NCBI GenBank assembly: GCA_000169355.1
Contig: AAXX01000001.1
Span: 744,001-808,000, forward strand
Direction of reading: 5' to 3'
Length of the DNA: 64,000 bases
Source: Flavobacteria bacterium BAL38
Lineage (GTDB): Bacteria; Bacteroidota; Bacteroidia; Flavobacteriales; Flavobacteriaceae
The notes beneath the pieces were generated by a model. It did no database searches, had not been told where the DNA came from, and worked only from the letters and a program-made list of their open reading frames with translations. This document shows positions 44,572 through 53,167 of this stretch, piece by piece (the stretch's first letter is position 1; each line of letters starts with the position of its first letter). A program made the translations under genes and the position numbers.

Positions 44572-45450
44572 TTGACTATTTATGAGTTATGCGAACTGTT
44601 TGGATACACAAAACAAGCATTTTACAAGCGAAAGTCAAAGGTAAAAACACCTAAATACAACTCAGAATTATTACGAAGTTTAGTAGTTAATATTCGTAAG
44701 CAATTACCCCGAACAGGGGGTAAAAAACTTCATGTAATGTTACAAGATGAATTTATAAAACATCATATATCAATTGGTCGGGATAATTTTTTAGATTTTT
44801 TAAAAGCGGAATATTTACAAGTTCCTAAAGCTCGAAGATATTACAAAACAACAAACTCAAGACATTGGATGAAACGCTATCCAAATTTAATTAGCAATTT
44901 AGTGCTTAACAGACCTGAGCAAGTTTGGGTTGCTGATATAACTTATTTACGAACAAAAGAGAAAACATATTATTTGCATTTACTCACTGATGCTTGTTCC
45001 AAGAAAATCGTTGGTTATCAATTATCAGATAATTTAATGAGTTCAACTACAGTAAAAGCTTTAGAAATGGCTTTGATTGACAGGAAAACAAAAAATCAAC
45101 TCCTTCACCATTCTGACAGAGGTTTACAATATTGTAGTAAAGAGTATACTGATTTGTTAAAGAAAAACAATATTTTAATTAGTATGACGCAAGAATACGA
45201 TCCATATGAAAATGCAATAGCAGAAAGAGTAAATGGAATCTTAAAAGAAGAATTTGGTTTACATGAAATCTTTGAAAACTACCAAAACTTAAACAAACAA
45301 GTCACACAAGCCATTACTTTATACAACAATTTTAGAATACATATGTCAGTTAATATGATAACTCCAAACCAAGCACATCAACAAAAAATAATACATTTAA
45401 AACAATGGAAAAAAATAAATCGTAACAGAATTAATTCTGTTACGATTTAA
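44572..45450 (+). CDS. IS3-family OrfB, DDE transposase
   Basis: The protein has 292 residues. The integrase-type catalytic core shows the DDE triad: Asp in VWVADITYLRT (about 124), Asp in LLHHSDRGLQYC (about 183) and Glu in NAIAERVNGILKEEF (about 219). It has no good start of its own and is likely made as OrfAB by -1 frameshifting. The last codons overlap a hairpin at 45421-45444 that may terminate transcription. Confidence 0.92.
   Translation: MTIYELCELFGYTKQAFYKRKSKVKTPKYNSELLRSLVVNIRKQLPRTGGKKLHVMLQDEFIKHHISIGRDNFLDFLKAEYLQVPKARRYYKTTNSRHWMKRYPNLISNLVLNRPEQVWVADITYLRTKEKTYYLHLLTDACSKKIVGYQLSDNLMSSTTVKALEMALIDRKTKNQLLHHSDRGLQYCSKEYTDLLKKNNILISMTQEYDPYENAIAERVNGILKEEFGLHEIFENYQNLNKQVTQAITLYNNFRIHMSVNMITPNQAHQQKIIHLKQWKKINRNRINSVTI
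45421..45444 (+). terminator. Hairpin at the end of OrfB
   Basis: CGTAACAGAATT and AATTCTGTTACG form a perfect 12-bp palindrome overlapping the OrfB C-terminal codons. No long T run follows. Confidence 0.5.
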
Positions 45451-45470
45451 CTATATTTGAATTATTAACG

Positions 45471-45490
45471 AGTCAACCTTTTTTAGGACA
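45471..45490 (-). repeat. IS3-family element, right inverted repeat
   Basis: Read on the minus strand it is TGTCCTAAAAAAGGTTGACT, the partner of 44149-44168. Confidence 0.88.
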
Positions 45491-45512
45491 ACTCATTTCA
45501 ACCTAATTTTTA

Positions 45513-47708
45513 TTAAAAAGTATATTTCAATCCGGCATAAATATTACGCCCAGGAGCATTAATCCCCGAAGAAAAAGTACGGTATTGCATATCTAATATG
45601 TTTTCAACACCGGCAAACAAAGTTCCGCCTTCAATTAAAGTAAATCCTGCTTTAAAATTATAGGTTTCCCAAGCTGGCATTCCTGTTGCTGGCGCATACG
45701 CTAAGTTATCTTCACCACTAGAAGAATAATCACTTAGTGCTTTTTTACCGTTATACAACATATAGGCTTCAAGATTAACTGATTTTTGATTGTATAAAAA
45801 TCCGATTTTACCAAAATATGGAGAAATATGATCTAATGGACTTTGGTTTCCATTTTCAACAACCCTTCCTAAGGTGTAATTAAAACCCGCATTAAAATGA
45901 AGATTATCTAAAACAGCAATGGTAACATTTGTAGATAATCCTGTAATAAATGCTTTTCCTTTATTCTGATTAGCAAAAACAGCACTTGGAGAACCATCAT
46001 AAATAATAGTATTTAAACCATTATATGTAGATGGAGCGGTAACAATTGCATCATACAATCTTGTATAAAAATAAGTATTCTCTAATTTGAATCTTTTAGA
46101 ATCTGATTTTATTACAAATCCTAAATCTGCAGTAACGGTTTTTTCAGGCTTTAAATCTTCATTTGGTACAATTAAAGTTCCTGGAACCGACTCAAATACT
46201 TTTGCTAAATCATCAATATTTGGCGCTCTAAAACCACTAGATAAGTTTGCTTTTAACATTACATTATTAGATGCGTTATGAACAATTCCTAAAGCACCAC
46301 TATACGTTAAATTTCCTTGCGAAATACTATTAAATGGCAATGAAAAAAAAGTATCATCAGCAATTGTACTTTTTAGAGTAGTATATCCTACTCTACCTCC
46401 TGCATTCCAAAAAGTATTTTTAGAAATAGTATGATTGTATGAAACATAAAAATCGTTACGCATCATATTATTATCGCCATTTGGATATCTGGTATCTAAA
46501 TTTGTCTGAACTCCAGTATTCACATTTTTCGCGTAAGCTGAAGATTTCAAAGTTTCAAAATACGATTCAAAACCATAAAACAATTCGCTTTTGCTGAACT
46601 TTTTTGTTAAATCTAAAGAAGCCGAATACATGTTTACATTTTCTTCTCTATGTTGCAAATTATAATTTCCAAATCTTCTATTATGACGACTTTCTTGTGC
46701 GTTTTGATAAGCAAAATTTGCTTTCATGTTACTACCTAAAAAAGCATTATTTTTAGTTAAGGAATAAATTGCTAAAACACGTTGTTGTGGCCCATAATAC
46801 CATTCGGCATTTCTTAAACCAGTAGAAGATGATGGATCTGTTAATCTATCGTAACGAGGTACATTTGAAGAGGTAGAAAATTGTAAATTTAATCCATGTT
46901 CAAAACCAGAGTTTGTCTTATAGGCTAATTTCTGCATGAAATTATATTGCTTATAACCTGAATTTTTTTGAACGTATTTATCATCATTTACCATTAATTG
47001 ATCAACTCCACTAATAGTAGCAACATAAAAAGGACGTTCTCCAAAAAAATCTCCATTATGATTCTTTCTTTTTCCCATTTTCAAATCGCCAAAATCATTA
47101 TACGCTAACGATGTAAATGAAGCAAAATTAGAAGTGGCATAATTTAAATTAAAAGAAACCGATTTTTCTTCGTTTGAAGAACTATAGCGTGTTGCAACTC
47201 CTCCTGTAAATTTATTTTTAACTTCAGATAAAAATTTGGCTCTTTTTGTAGTCATTGCTACTGTTCCGCCTAAGGCATCACTTCCAAATAAAGTAGAAGA
47301 TGGTCCGTAAAAAATCCCAACATTATCTAAAATACTTTCATCAACTGTTACAATATTTTGTAAATGTCCAGCTCTAAAAATCAAGTTATTCATTCTAACT
47401 CCATCAACTAACAATAAAACCCTACTTGCTTCAAATCCTCTAATCGCAGGACTTCCAGCTCCTTGTTGTGATTTTTGAACAAACAAAGAACCCGAGTTTG
47501 ACAACACTTCGGCTGTACTTTGAAAATTCTGAAAATCAATTTGTTTTGCTGTAATTACCTCAACTTGATTTGGTAATTTTTCATAATTTTTAGGAACTTT
47601 TGTAGAAACTACAACCTCGTTTAATTCGGTAATTATAGTATCTTTTGGTGTTTGTGCCCATCCTAAAAAAGGCAATGCTACCGTGATGTAAAAAATATAT
47701 TTTTTCAT
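45513..47708 (-). CDS. TonB-dependent receptor, heme/siderophore-like
   Basis: The protein has 731 residues. After a signal peptide (about 1-18) comes a TonB-box-like ELNEVVVSTK, then the plug (GSPAIRGFEASRVLLLVDGVRMNN near 84-108, and IFYGPSSTLFGSDALGGTV near 131). A 22-strand-type barrel ends in NIYAGLKYTF. It lacks the CarboxypepD domain of the SusC-like group and looks like hemoglobin/heme or siderophore receptors, although the substrate is not proven. Upstream on the same strand are an unknown anchored protein (71 nt) and a MacB-like permease. The IS3 element lies 22 nt past its stop. Confidence 0.9.
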   Translation of the reverse strand: MKKYIFYITVALPFLGWAQTPKDTIITELNEVVVSTKVPKNYEKLPNQVEVITAKQIDFQNFQSTAEVLSNSGSLFVQKSQQGAGSPAIRGFEASRVLLLVDGVRMNNLIFRAGHLQNIVTVDESILDNVGIFYGPSSTLFGSDALGGTVAMTTKRAKFLSEVKNKFTGGVATRYSSSNEEKSVSFNLNYATSNFASFTSLAYNDFGDLKMGKRKNHNGDFFGERPFYVATISGVDQLMVNDDKYVQKNSGYKQYNFMQKLAYKTNSGFEHGLNLQFSTSSNVPRYDRLTDPSSSTGLRNAEWYYGPQQRVLAIYSLTKNNAFLGSNMKANFAYQNAQESRHNRRFGNYNLQHREENVNMYSASLDLTKKFSKSELFYGFESYFETLKSSAYAKNVNTGVQTNLDTRYPNGDNNMMRNDFYVSYNHTISKNTFWNAGGRVGYTTLKSTIADDTFFSLPFNSISQGNLTYSGALGIVHNASNNVMLKANLSSGFRAPNIDDLAKVFESVPGTLIVPNEDLKPEKTVTADLGFVIKSDSKRFKLENTYFYTRLYDAIVTAPSTYNGLNTIIYDGSPSAVFANQNKGKAFITGLSTNVTIAVLDNLHFNAGFNYTLGRVVENGNQSPLDHISPYFGKIGFLYNQKSVNLEAYMLYNGKKALSDYSSSGEDNLAYAPATGMPAWETYNFKAGFTLIEGGTLFAGVENILDMQYRTFSSGINAPGRNIYAGLKYTF

Positions 47709-47779
47709 TTGTATAATTTTGTTAATAGCTAATCCATTAGCTTAACCTTTAAAAATAAAAATCATGCTTGTAAAGCAAA

Positions 47780-48337
47780 TTACAAAGCAATGTATTTAAA
47801 AAACTGCACAAATTTTGGAGGTGGCGAACTAGTTTGAGTATACTTTATTTGATAAAAAACAAGGTGTGAATTACCTCTTTTTTTATTCGTTAAAGATAAA
47901 AAAGGCTCCCAAGAAAAAACCGATTGAAAATAAATTGACTTATAAAATGAATAAATTTTGTTTTGTTTTTCTTTTGATTGCGAATCTTTTTGAAAAACGC
48001 CAGCCAACAAATCGTCTAGTTGCTTACTTAATTTTGTTTCTTTAAAATCCCACCAACACCAATAATGAATAGAATCTTTAGAAACCTGTTTTTCTACAAC
48101 ATCATACATTTGTTGATTAAATTCGAATTCTTTTGCGTGTTTCCAATTTAACTTAGTGGTTATTTCTTCTTTTGAAAATTTTAAAAGCACCAATTCACTT
48201 TTATCAATTCCTGCAATCATTTTCCATTTTACTTCTTTTTTTACAGCACGTTTGCGTTGTTGTATCCATGTGTAGGTTACAACGGCAGGGGCTATTAACA
48301 ATAGCAATAAAAAAATACTAATGATTTGTTTTTTCAA
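47780..48337 (-). CDS. Membrane-anchored protein of unknown function
   Basis: The protein has 185 residues. One N-terminal hydrophobic segment (IISIFLLLLLIAPAVVTYTW, about 4-23) is followed by a basic stretch and a soluble domain with SIHYWCWWDFKETKL near 90 and SSPPPKFVQFF near the end. No family is recognised. It lies between the permease gene (41 nt) and the TonB receptor gene (71 nt) on the same strand, so it may serve the receptor system. Confidence 0.72.
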   Translation of the reverse strand: MKKQIISIFLLLLLIAPAVVTYTWIQQRKRAVKKEVKWKMIAGIDKSELVLLKFSKEEITTKLNWKHAKEFEFNQQMYDVVEKQVSKDSIHYWCWWDFKETKLSKQLDDLLAGVFQKDSQSKEKQNKIYSFYKSIYFQSVFSWEPFLSLTNKKRGNSHLVFYQIKYTQTSSPPPKFVQFFKYIAL

Positions 48338-48378
48338 TTTGGGAAATTAATCACCAAATATAATAAAAAAACAAGAAG

Positions 48379-49629
48379 TTACATACCGCTTCGGATGGCC
48401 TCAACAGGGTCTAATTTAGAAGCAGTAATTGCAGGAATAATACCTGAAATTAATCCAATTAATGCAGCTAATCCTGAACCTAACAACATATTAGAAGCGC
48501 TTAAAACAAACTCGAAATCTAATGCGTTAGAAAGCACTAAAGCAATAATCCAAACTAAAAACATTCCAACTATTCCACCAATTAAAGACAAAATAACGGC
48601 TTCAAATAAAAACTGAAACAAGATAAATTTATTTTTAGCACCTAATGCTTTTTGAATTCCGATTAAGTTGGTACGTTCTTTTACCGAAACAAACATAATA
48701 TTAGCAATACCAAAACCACCCACTAAAAGTGAAAAAGCACTAATAATCCAACCTATCATATTCATTTGACCAATGATATTATCAATAAAATCAGTAAAAC
48801 CAGAAAGTACATTCATGAAAAAGTTATTAATTTCACCTGTTTTAACACCTCTATGTGTTCTTAATTTTTGAGCTAATTCGGCTTTAAATTCTTCTACATC
48901 AATTCCTTTTTCAGGTTTAATTAAAATAGCAGGTGTTAAGGATTTATTGTTATCGCCATACAATCTTCTTAAAAAATTAACCGGAAAAAAAACAGCAACA
49001 TCACCACTATCACCAAACATGCCTTGTCCTTGTTTTTTTAATACTCCAATTACGGTGAATTTTTGACCATATAAACGCACTTTTTTTCCAATAGGGTCAT
49101 TTCCTTCAAACAAACCTGTGGCTACTTCGCTTCCTATTACAATAACCGGACTTCCCGAATTGGATTCGGCCGCATTAAACAATCGCCCTTTATCAATTTT
49201 TAATGGTTCTATATCAAAAAAATCTTCCGTTGAAGGCTTTACACGAATTGAATTAACCGTTTTAGATTCGTATTTAATGTTTTCGTTTCGGGTAAATAAA
49301 TTGAATGAAATTTTATCAATTCCGTTTACATTACGTTTAATGTATTCGTATTCTTCAAACGTAACATTAGGAAATTGTTCTCTTTTCCAACGAGGCACTT
49401 CAGAAGGACCAAACGAAAATCGCATTAAATACACGGTATTCATGTCCATATCGCTCAAATCTTCCTTGATTTTTTTGTCCATAGAATCTACCGCAGCCAA
49501 AACCGCAATAATGGAAAAAATACCAATGGTAACGCCTAACAACGACAAAAGCGTACGCAATTTATTGTTGCGCAACGCATTAATGGCAAAACTGAAACTT
49601 TCTGAAAGTAATCGTAAATATAAAAGCAT
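48379..49629 (-). CDS. ABC transporter permease, MacB/FtsX family
   Basis: The protein has 416 residues. It has an N-terminal membrane helix (LRTLLSLLGVTIGIFSIIAVLAAV), a large periplasmic MacB-type core (about 45-285), and three C-terminal FtsX helices (about 290-410, with IANIMFVSVKERTNLIGIQKALGAK). It would work with an ATPase that is not in the window. Substrates of such permeases include lipoproteins, peptides and antibiotics; none can be assigned. It starts the permease-unknown-receptor gene series. Confidence 0.92.
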   Translation of the reverse strand: MLLYLRLLSESFSFAINALRNNKLRTLLSLLGVTIGIFSIIAVLAAVDSMDKKIKEDLSDMDMNTVYLMRFSFGPSEVPRWKREQFPNVTFEEYEYIKRNVNGIDKISFNLFTRNENIKYESKTVNSIRVKPSTEDFFDIEPLKIDKGRLFNAAESNSGSPVIVIGSEVATGLFEGNDPIGKKVRLYGQKFTVIGVLKKQGQGMFGDSGDVAVFFPVNFLRRLYGDNNKSLTPAILIKPEKGIDVEEFKAELAQKLRTHRGVKTGEINNFFMNVLSGFTDFIDNIIGQMNMIGWIISAFSLLVGGFGIANIMFVSVKERTNLIGIQKALGAKNKFILFQFLFEAVILSLIGGIVGMFLVWIIALVLSNALDFEFVLSASNMLLGSGLAALIGLISGIIPAITASKLDPVEAIRSGM

Positions 49630-49665
49630 AATACTAATCTATAGTATATAAGTAGACTAATGATG

Positions 49666-49783
49666 GAAAATGTTACAATTGGAGCAGATTTATTTAAATT
49701 TGCAACGCTAGCGCGAGCGTCACGCTCGTGCCCACAAAGAGAAAAATGTTACAATTGGAGGGAATTTATTTAAATTTAAAAAC
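49666..49783 (+). repeat. REP palindrome (copy a) flanked by a direct repeat
   Basis: The REP GCTAGCGCGAGCGTCACGCT continues to CGTGCCCACAAAGA (49708-49740). On each side of it lies a near-identical segment of about 36 bp beginning GAAAATGTTACAATTGGAG and ending TTATTTAAATTT. The left segment ends in TAAATTTG (49695-49702), which fits a -7 promoter box. Confidence 0.75.
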
Positions 49784-49796
49784 CAAAATCAAGCAA

Positions 49797-50132
49797 ATGA
49801 AAAAATTAGTATACATCATTTCTTTATCAATAATGGTTATTTTGATTCTTACACATAAAAGAAATCAAATTTACAATATAATTGAATCTGAACAAATGAC
49901 CATTTATTTGTATTTTGATTCTTATACAAAACAATTTGGCTATCCTTCAAATAAAATTCAATTTGAAGATTTTATTAAATATTATGAAAATGTAAATAAT
50001 GACAAAAGTAAAGTCTGGGACTATGAATTTGAATTTACAAATAAAAATGATAGTATAATTGTTGATTTAAATTCAATTTATTTTTTTACTAAACCAAATA
50101 TTCTAAAAGTTAAAAAAAACAATAATAAGTAA
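49797..50132 (+). CDS. Small protein of unknown function with an N-terminal membrane segment
   Basis: The protein has 111 residues from ATG 49797. The hydrophobic start (KKLVYIISLSIMVILILTH) could be a signal anchor. The rest is polar, with many Asn/Lys/Tyr. No family is recognised. The 45 bp leading into the start are almost identical to those before the lipoprotein-like frame at 50745-51332 (42 of 45 positions). The frame could extend upstream to 49728, but that would translate through the REP sequence. Confidence 0.6.
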   Translation: MKKLVYIISLSIMVILILTHKRNQIYNIIESEQMTIYLYFDSYTKQFGYPSNKIQFEDFIKYYENVNNDKSKVWDYEFEFTNKNDSIIVDLNSIYFFTKPNILKVKKNNNK

Positions 50133-50141
50133 TCTTTCAAA

Positions 50142-50176
50142 CGCGAGCGCGAGCGTCACGCTCGTGCCCACAAAGA
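50142..50176 (+). repeat. REP palindrome, copy b (5' of RAYT)
   Basis: CGCGAGCGCGAGCGTCACGC continues to TCGTGCCCACAAAGA. CGAGCGT and ACGCTCG form the hairpin. It lies 17 nt before the transposase start, in direct orientation. Confidence 0.88.
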
Positions 50177-50192
50177 AATTAAAAACAACCCT

Positions 50193-50741
50193 ATGAGCAG
50201 AAAATACAAATTTGTCGAAAAAGACGGAGCTTATTTCGTTTCATTTGCTACTGTATATTGGATAGATGTTTTTACAAGAATTGATTATTTTGACACCATA
50301 ATTGAATCTTTAGATTATTGTAGAAAAAATAAAGGAATGGAAATTTATGGTTATTGTATTATGCCAAGTCACATTCATTTAATTTTTCGTTCATCCTTAA
50401 GCGACCCATCAGGTTTAATGAGAGATTTTAAAGGTTTTACATCCAGAAAAATGTTAAAGGCAATTGCAGAAAATCCTCAAGAAAGCAGAAAAGATTGGTT
50501 ACTTTGGATGTTTGAAAAAGCTGGAAAGAAAAATAGTAATATTGAAAAAAGTCAATTTTGGCAACAAAACAACCAACCTATTGAAATTTGGTCTTTAAAA
50601 GTATTTGAACAAAAATTAAATTATATTCACAACAATCCTGTAGAAACTGGATTTGTTACTGATCCAATTGATTGGAAATACAGTAGCGCCAGAAATTATG
50701 GAAATAACGATCAAACAGTTATAGAAATTGACTTGAATTAG
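50193..50741 (+). CDS. REP-associated tyrosine transposase (RAYT, Y1/HUH family)
   Basis: The protein has 182 residues. The HUH motif is in GYCIMPSHIHLIFRSS (His-Ile-His near 59-61). The probable catalytic Tyr is in KLNYIHNNPVETGFV (about 148), followed by WKYSSARNYG, typical of RAYT proteins. These single-strand nucleases mobilise REP/BIME palindromes. The gene is tightly bracketed by inverted REP copies (50142-50176 and 50743-50776), with further copies at 49708 and 51368, so the set is a self-consistent REP-RAYT unit. Confidence 0.95.
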   Translation: MSRKYKFVEKDGAYFVSFATVYWIDVFTRIDYFDTIIESLDYCRKNKGMEIYGYCIMPSHIHLIFRSSLSDPSGLMRDFKGFTSRKMLKAIAENPQESRKDWLLWMFEKAGKKNSNIEKSQFWQQNNQPIEIWSLKVFEQKLNYIHNNPVETGFVTDPIDWKYSSARNYGNNDQTVIEIDLN

Positions 50742-50742
50742 A

Positions 50743-50776
50743 TTGTGGGCACGAGCGTGACGCTCGCGCTAGCGAA
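50743..50776 (-). repeat. REP palindrome, copy c (3' of RAYT, inverted)
   Basis: On the minus strand it reads GCTAGCGCGAGCGTCACGCT then CGTGCCCACAA. It begins 1 nt after the transposase stop and is inverted relative to copies a and b. Confidence 0.88.
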
Positions 50777-51332
50777 TGGAATTTATTTATATTTGAAAAC
50801 CAAAATCAAGCAAATAAAAAAACTACTTTTATTATTATTTGTATTAATATTTGTATCTTATTCTTGTAAAAATAAGACAGAAAACCACATTGTAGAACAA
50901 AAGAAAACAATAGGAAATGAAAAATCTAAAATAATTTCAAAAAACATAATTTTTAAAAAAGATTCAACTAAAGGTTCGTTTGAAATTTTATATAAAATTA
51001 CAACTAAAAAAGACAGTATTTCTTATCAATTTTTTGAAGATAACGGAAAAAAAGAAACTAGTTATGTAAAAGATAATCAAATAGATCTTTTGATTAAATA
51101 TAAAAAACAAATTATCCTTAATAACACTATCACTAAAGAAAAATTCAAGAATTTTATTAATGAAAATTTGGACAATTATCAGCTAGCTATTTTCAATATT
51201 AATGAAATCTCTAATTCAAGTTGTAATTTTTTTATTAATATTTGTGTTCCTGATTCAGACAATTGCTTCACGTTTAATTACACAATCTTTAGTGATGGAA
51301 GTGAAAAAATTATAGAATTAGAAAGAAATTGA
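50745..51332 (+). CDS. Lipoprotein-like protein of unknown function, start codon unclear
   Basis: The open frame runs from a GTG inside REP copy c. Its first 23 codons are repeat and shared leader, so the real protein probably begins near 50814. There KKLLLLLFVLIFVSYSC is a lipoprotein signal with Cys at the lipobox. About 170 residues of Lys/Asn-rich sequence follow, including SSCNFFINICVPDSDNCF. In the matching position of the gene at 49797 the codon is ATG; here it is ATA. Either a rare start (ATA, or TTG at 50793) is used or the gene has lost its start. No family is recognised. Confidence 0.55.
   Translation: MGTSVTLALANGIYLYLKTKIKQIKKLLLLLFVLIFVSYSCKNKTENHIVEQKKTIGNEKSKIISKNIIFKKDSTKGSFEILYKITTKKDSISYQFFEDNGKKETSYVKDNQIDLLIKYKKQIILNNTITKEKFKNFINENLDNYQLAIFNINEISNSSCNFFINICVPDSDNCFTFNYTIFSDGSEKIIELERN
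50788..50795 (+). promoter_or_regulatory. Possible -7 box in the duplicated leader
   Basis: TATATTTG fits TANNTTTG. The matching site in the first leader copy reads TAAATTTA. The box is adjacent to REP copy c. Confidence 0.4.
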
Positions 51333-51367
51333 AGATTAAATATGTCGGAATGCCAGAATAAGCTTCA

Positions 51368-51388
51368 CACGCGAGCGCGAGCGTCAGA
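51368..51388 (+). repeat. REP palindrome, copy d (truncated)
   Basis: CACGCGAGCGCGAGCGTCAG matches the left part of copies a-c and then diverges, lacking the second arm and the GTGCCCACAA tail. Confidence 0.7.
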
Positions 51389-51444
51389 GTAAAACTTATA
51401 ATTTTAAAACATAAAATACATTTTAAAAATCCATCCCAATAAAG

Positions 51445-51476
51445 TTTGACTATTTTAAGAAGTATAACTACTTTTG
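51445..51476 (+). promoter_or_regulatory. purH promoter
   Basis: TTTG (51445-51448), 20 nt, then TACTTTTG (51469-51476). The leader of about 90 nt includes a G/C-rich patch with repeated GCGAA/CGAAC words and a small hairpin ATCTGA-TACCGA-TTCAGAT (51538-51556) close to the start codon. Confidence 0.8.
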
Positions 51477-51572
51477 CACCACGAACCCGAGGCGAACCGA
51501 ATTGTATGGAGCGAAGCGGAATAAAACAACAACATTTATCTGATACCGATTCAGATACAACAACACAACACC

Positions 51573-53105
51573 ATGAACACAACAAAAAAAATTGCTTCGG
51601 CATTAATTTCTGTATTTGACAAAACAGGTTTAGAACCTATTGTTAAAGCCCTTCATCAAAACAATGTAACTATTTATTCTACTGGCGGAACTGAAACTTT
51701 CATTAAAGATTTAGGCATTCCAGTTGTTGCTGTAGAAGATATTACGTCTTTCCCTGAAATTTTAGGTGGAAGAGTAAAAACGTTGCATCCAAAGATTTTT
51801 GGAGGAATTTTAAACCGTCAAGATCATGCAGGTGATGTGCAACAAATGCAAGAATTCAACATACCGCAAATCGATTTAGTGATTGTGGATTTGTATCCGT
51901 TTGAAAAAACGGTGGCTTCTGGTGCTAGCGAAGCTGATATTATTGAGAAAATCGACATCGGTGGAATTTCTTTAATTAGAGCAGCTGGAAAAAATTTCAA
52001 AGACACCGTAATTGTTGCTTCGGTAAACGAATACGCTCCGTTTTTAAATTTCTATAACGAAAACAATGGTGCTACAACTATAGAAAACAGAAGATTATTA
52101 GCAACAAGAGCTTTTAATGTTTCTTCTCATTATGATTCGGCCATTTTTAACTACTTCAATCAAACGCACGAAGAAGCTGTTTTAAAAATCAGCGAACAAA
52201 ACGGAACTGTACTTCGTTATGGTGAAAATCCACATCAAAAAGGATTTTTCTTTGGCGATTTTGATAAAATGTTTACTAAAACTCACGGAAAAGAATTATC
52301 GTACAACAATCTATTAGATGTAGATGCGGCTGTGAATTTAATGAACGAATTCAAAAACGACAATCCAACTTTCGCCATCTTAAAACACAATAATGCTTGT
52401 GGTATAGCAACAAGAAATACTATGGTTGAAGCGTATTTAGATGCTTTAGCAGGTGACCCAACTTCAGCTTTTGGAGGTGTTTTAATTGCTAATGGAAATA
52501 TTGATGTAGCCACAGCAAACGAAATAAACAAATTATTCTGCGAAGTGGTAATTGCTCCAGCATACGACCAAGAAGCAATTGATATTTTAGAAGAAAAGAA
52601 AAACAGAATTATCTTAATTCAAAACGAAGTGGAATTACCCCAAACAACCGTTCGTACTTGTTTAAACGGTGTTTTAGTTCAAGATAAAGATAATGTTACA
52701 GACACAAAAGAGCATTTAAAAACAGTTACAACTGCTACCCCAACTACAGAAGAAATTGAAGATTTATTATTTGCTTCGAAAATTTGTAAACACACAAAAT
52801 CAAACACGATAGTATTTGCTAAAAACAAACAGTTGTGTGCTTCAGGAACTGGACAAACTTCAAGAGTAGATGCTTTGCGTCATGCGATTGAAAAAGCAAC
52901 TTCATTTGAATTTGATTTAACAGGGGCTGTTATGGCAAGTGATGCATTTTTCCCTTTCCCAGATTGTGTAGAAATTGCAAACAAAGCCGGAATAACAGCT
53001 GTAATTCAGCCAGGAGGCTCAATAAAAGATGAATTAAGCATCAATTATTGTAATGATAATAATATGGCAATGGTATTCACTGGAATACGACACTTTAAGC
53101 ACTAA
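51573..53105 (+). CDS. purH: Bifunctional AICAR formyltransferase / IMP cyclohydrolase
   Basis: The protein has 510 residues and catalyses the last two steps of IMP synthesis. The N-terminal MGS-like cyclohydrolase domain shows ALISVFDKTGLEPIV, TEFIKDLG-like sequence, FPEILGGRVKTLHPKIFGGIL near 55 and IDIGGISLIRAAGKNF near 127. The C-terminal transformylase has LRYGENPHQKG near 212, FAILKHNNACGIA near 264 and the DAFFPFPDCVEIA-x-AGITAVIQPGGS region near 460. A single gene with its own promoter, it ends at a terminator before mreB. Confidence 0.97.
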   Translation: MNTTKKIASALISVFDKTGLEPIVKALHQNNVTIYSTGGTETFIKDLGIPVVAVEDITSFPEILGGRVKTLHPKIFGGILNRQDHAGDVQQMQEFNIPQIDLVIVDLYPFEKTVASGASEADIIEKIDIGGISLIRAAGKNFKDTVIVASVNEYAPFLNFYNENNGATTIENRRLLATRAFNVSSHYDSAIFNYFNQTHEEAVLKISEQNGTVLRYGENPHQKGFFFGDFDKMFTKTHGKELSYNNLLDVDAAVNLMNEFKNDNPTFAILKHNNACGIATRNTMVEAYLDALAGDPTSAFGGVLIANGNIDVATANEINKLFCEVVIAPAYDQEAIDILEEKKNRIILIQNEVELPQTTVRTCLNGVLVQDKDNVTDTKEHLKTVTTATPTTEEIEDLLFASKICKHTKSNTIVFAKNKQLCASGTGQTSRVDALRHAIEKATSFEFDLTGAVMASDAFFPFPDCVEIANKAGITAVIQPGGSIKDELSINYCNDNNMAMVFTGIRHFKH

Positions 53106-53130
53106 TATTTGCTTATAAATACAAAAATTT

Positions 53131-53167
53131 AAGACGCATTAAAATATTATTTTTTAATGCGTTTTTA
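53131..53167 (+). terminator. Terminator after purH
   Basis: ACGCATTAAAA and TTTTAATGCGT form the stem, with TTTTTATTT following. Confidence 0.85.

Larger units (their letters stand above)
44149..45490 (+). mobile_element. IS3-family insertion sequence, apparently intact
   Basis: The element is 1342 bp with terminal inverted repeats TGTCCTGAAAAAAGTTGACT (left) and TGTCCTAAAAAAGGTTGACT (right, inverted). It carries orfA and orfB in relative -1 frames, with an A-AAA-AAG slippery heptamer at 44524-44530. It inserted between the accD terminator and the 3' end of a TonB-receptor gene and breaks no gene. No clean 3-5 bp target duplication is visible (TCT on the left, ACT on the right). Confidence 0.93.

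Noticed and set aside
51310..51603. Minus-strand open frame across the purH leader
   Set aside because: It overlaps the purH promoter and REP copy d and has no recognisable product.
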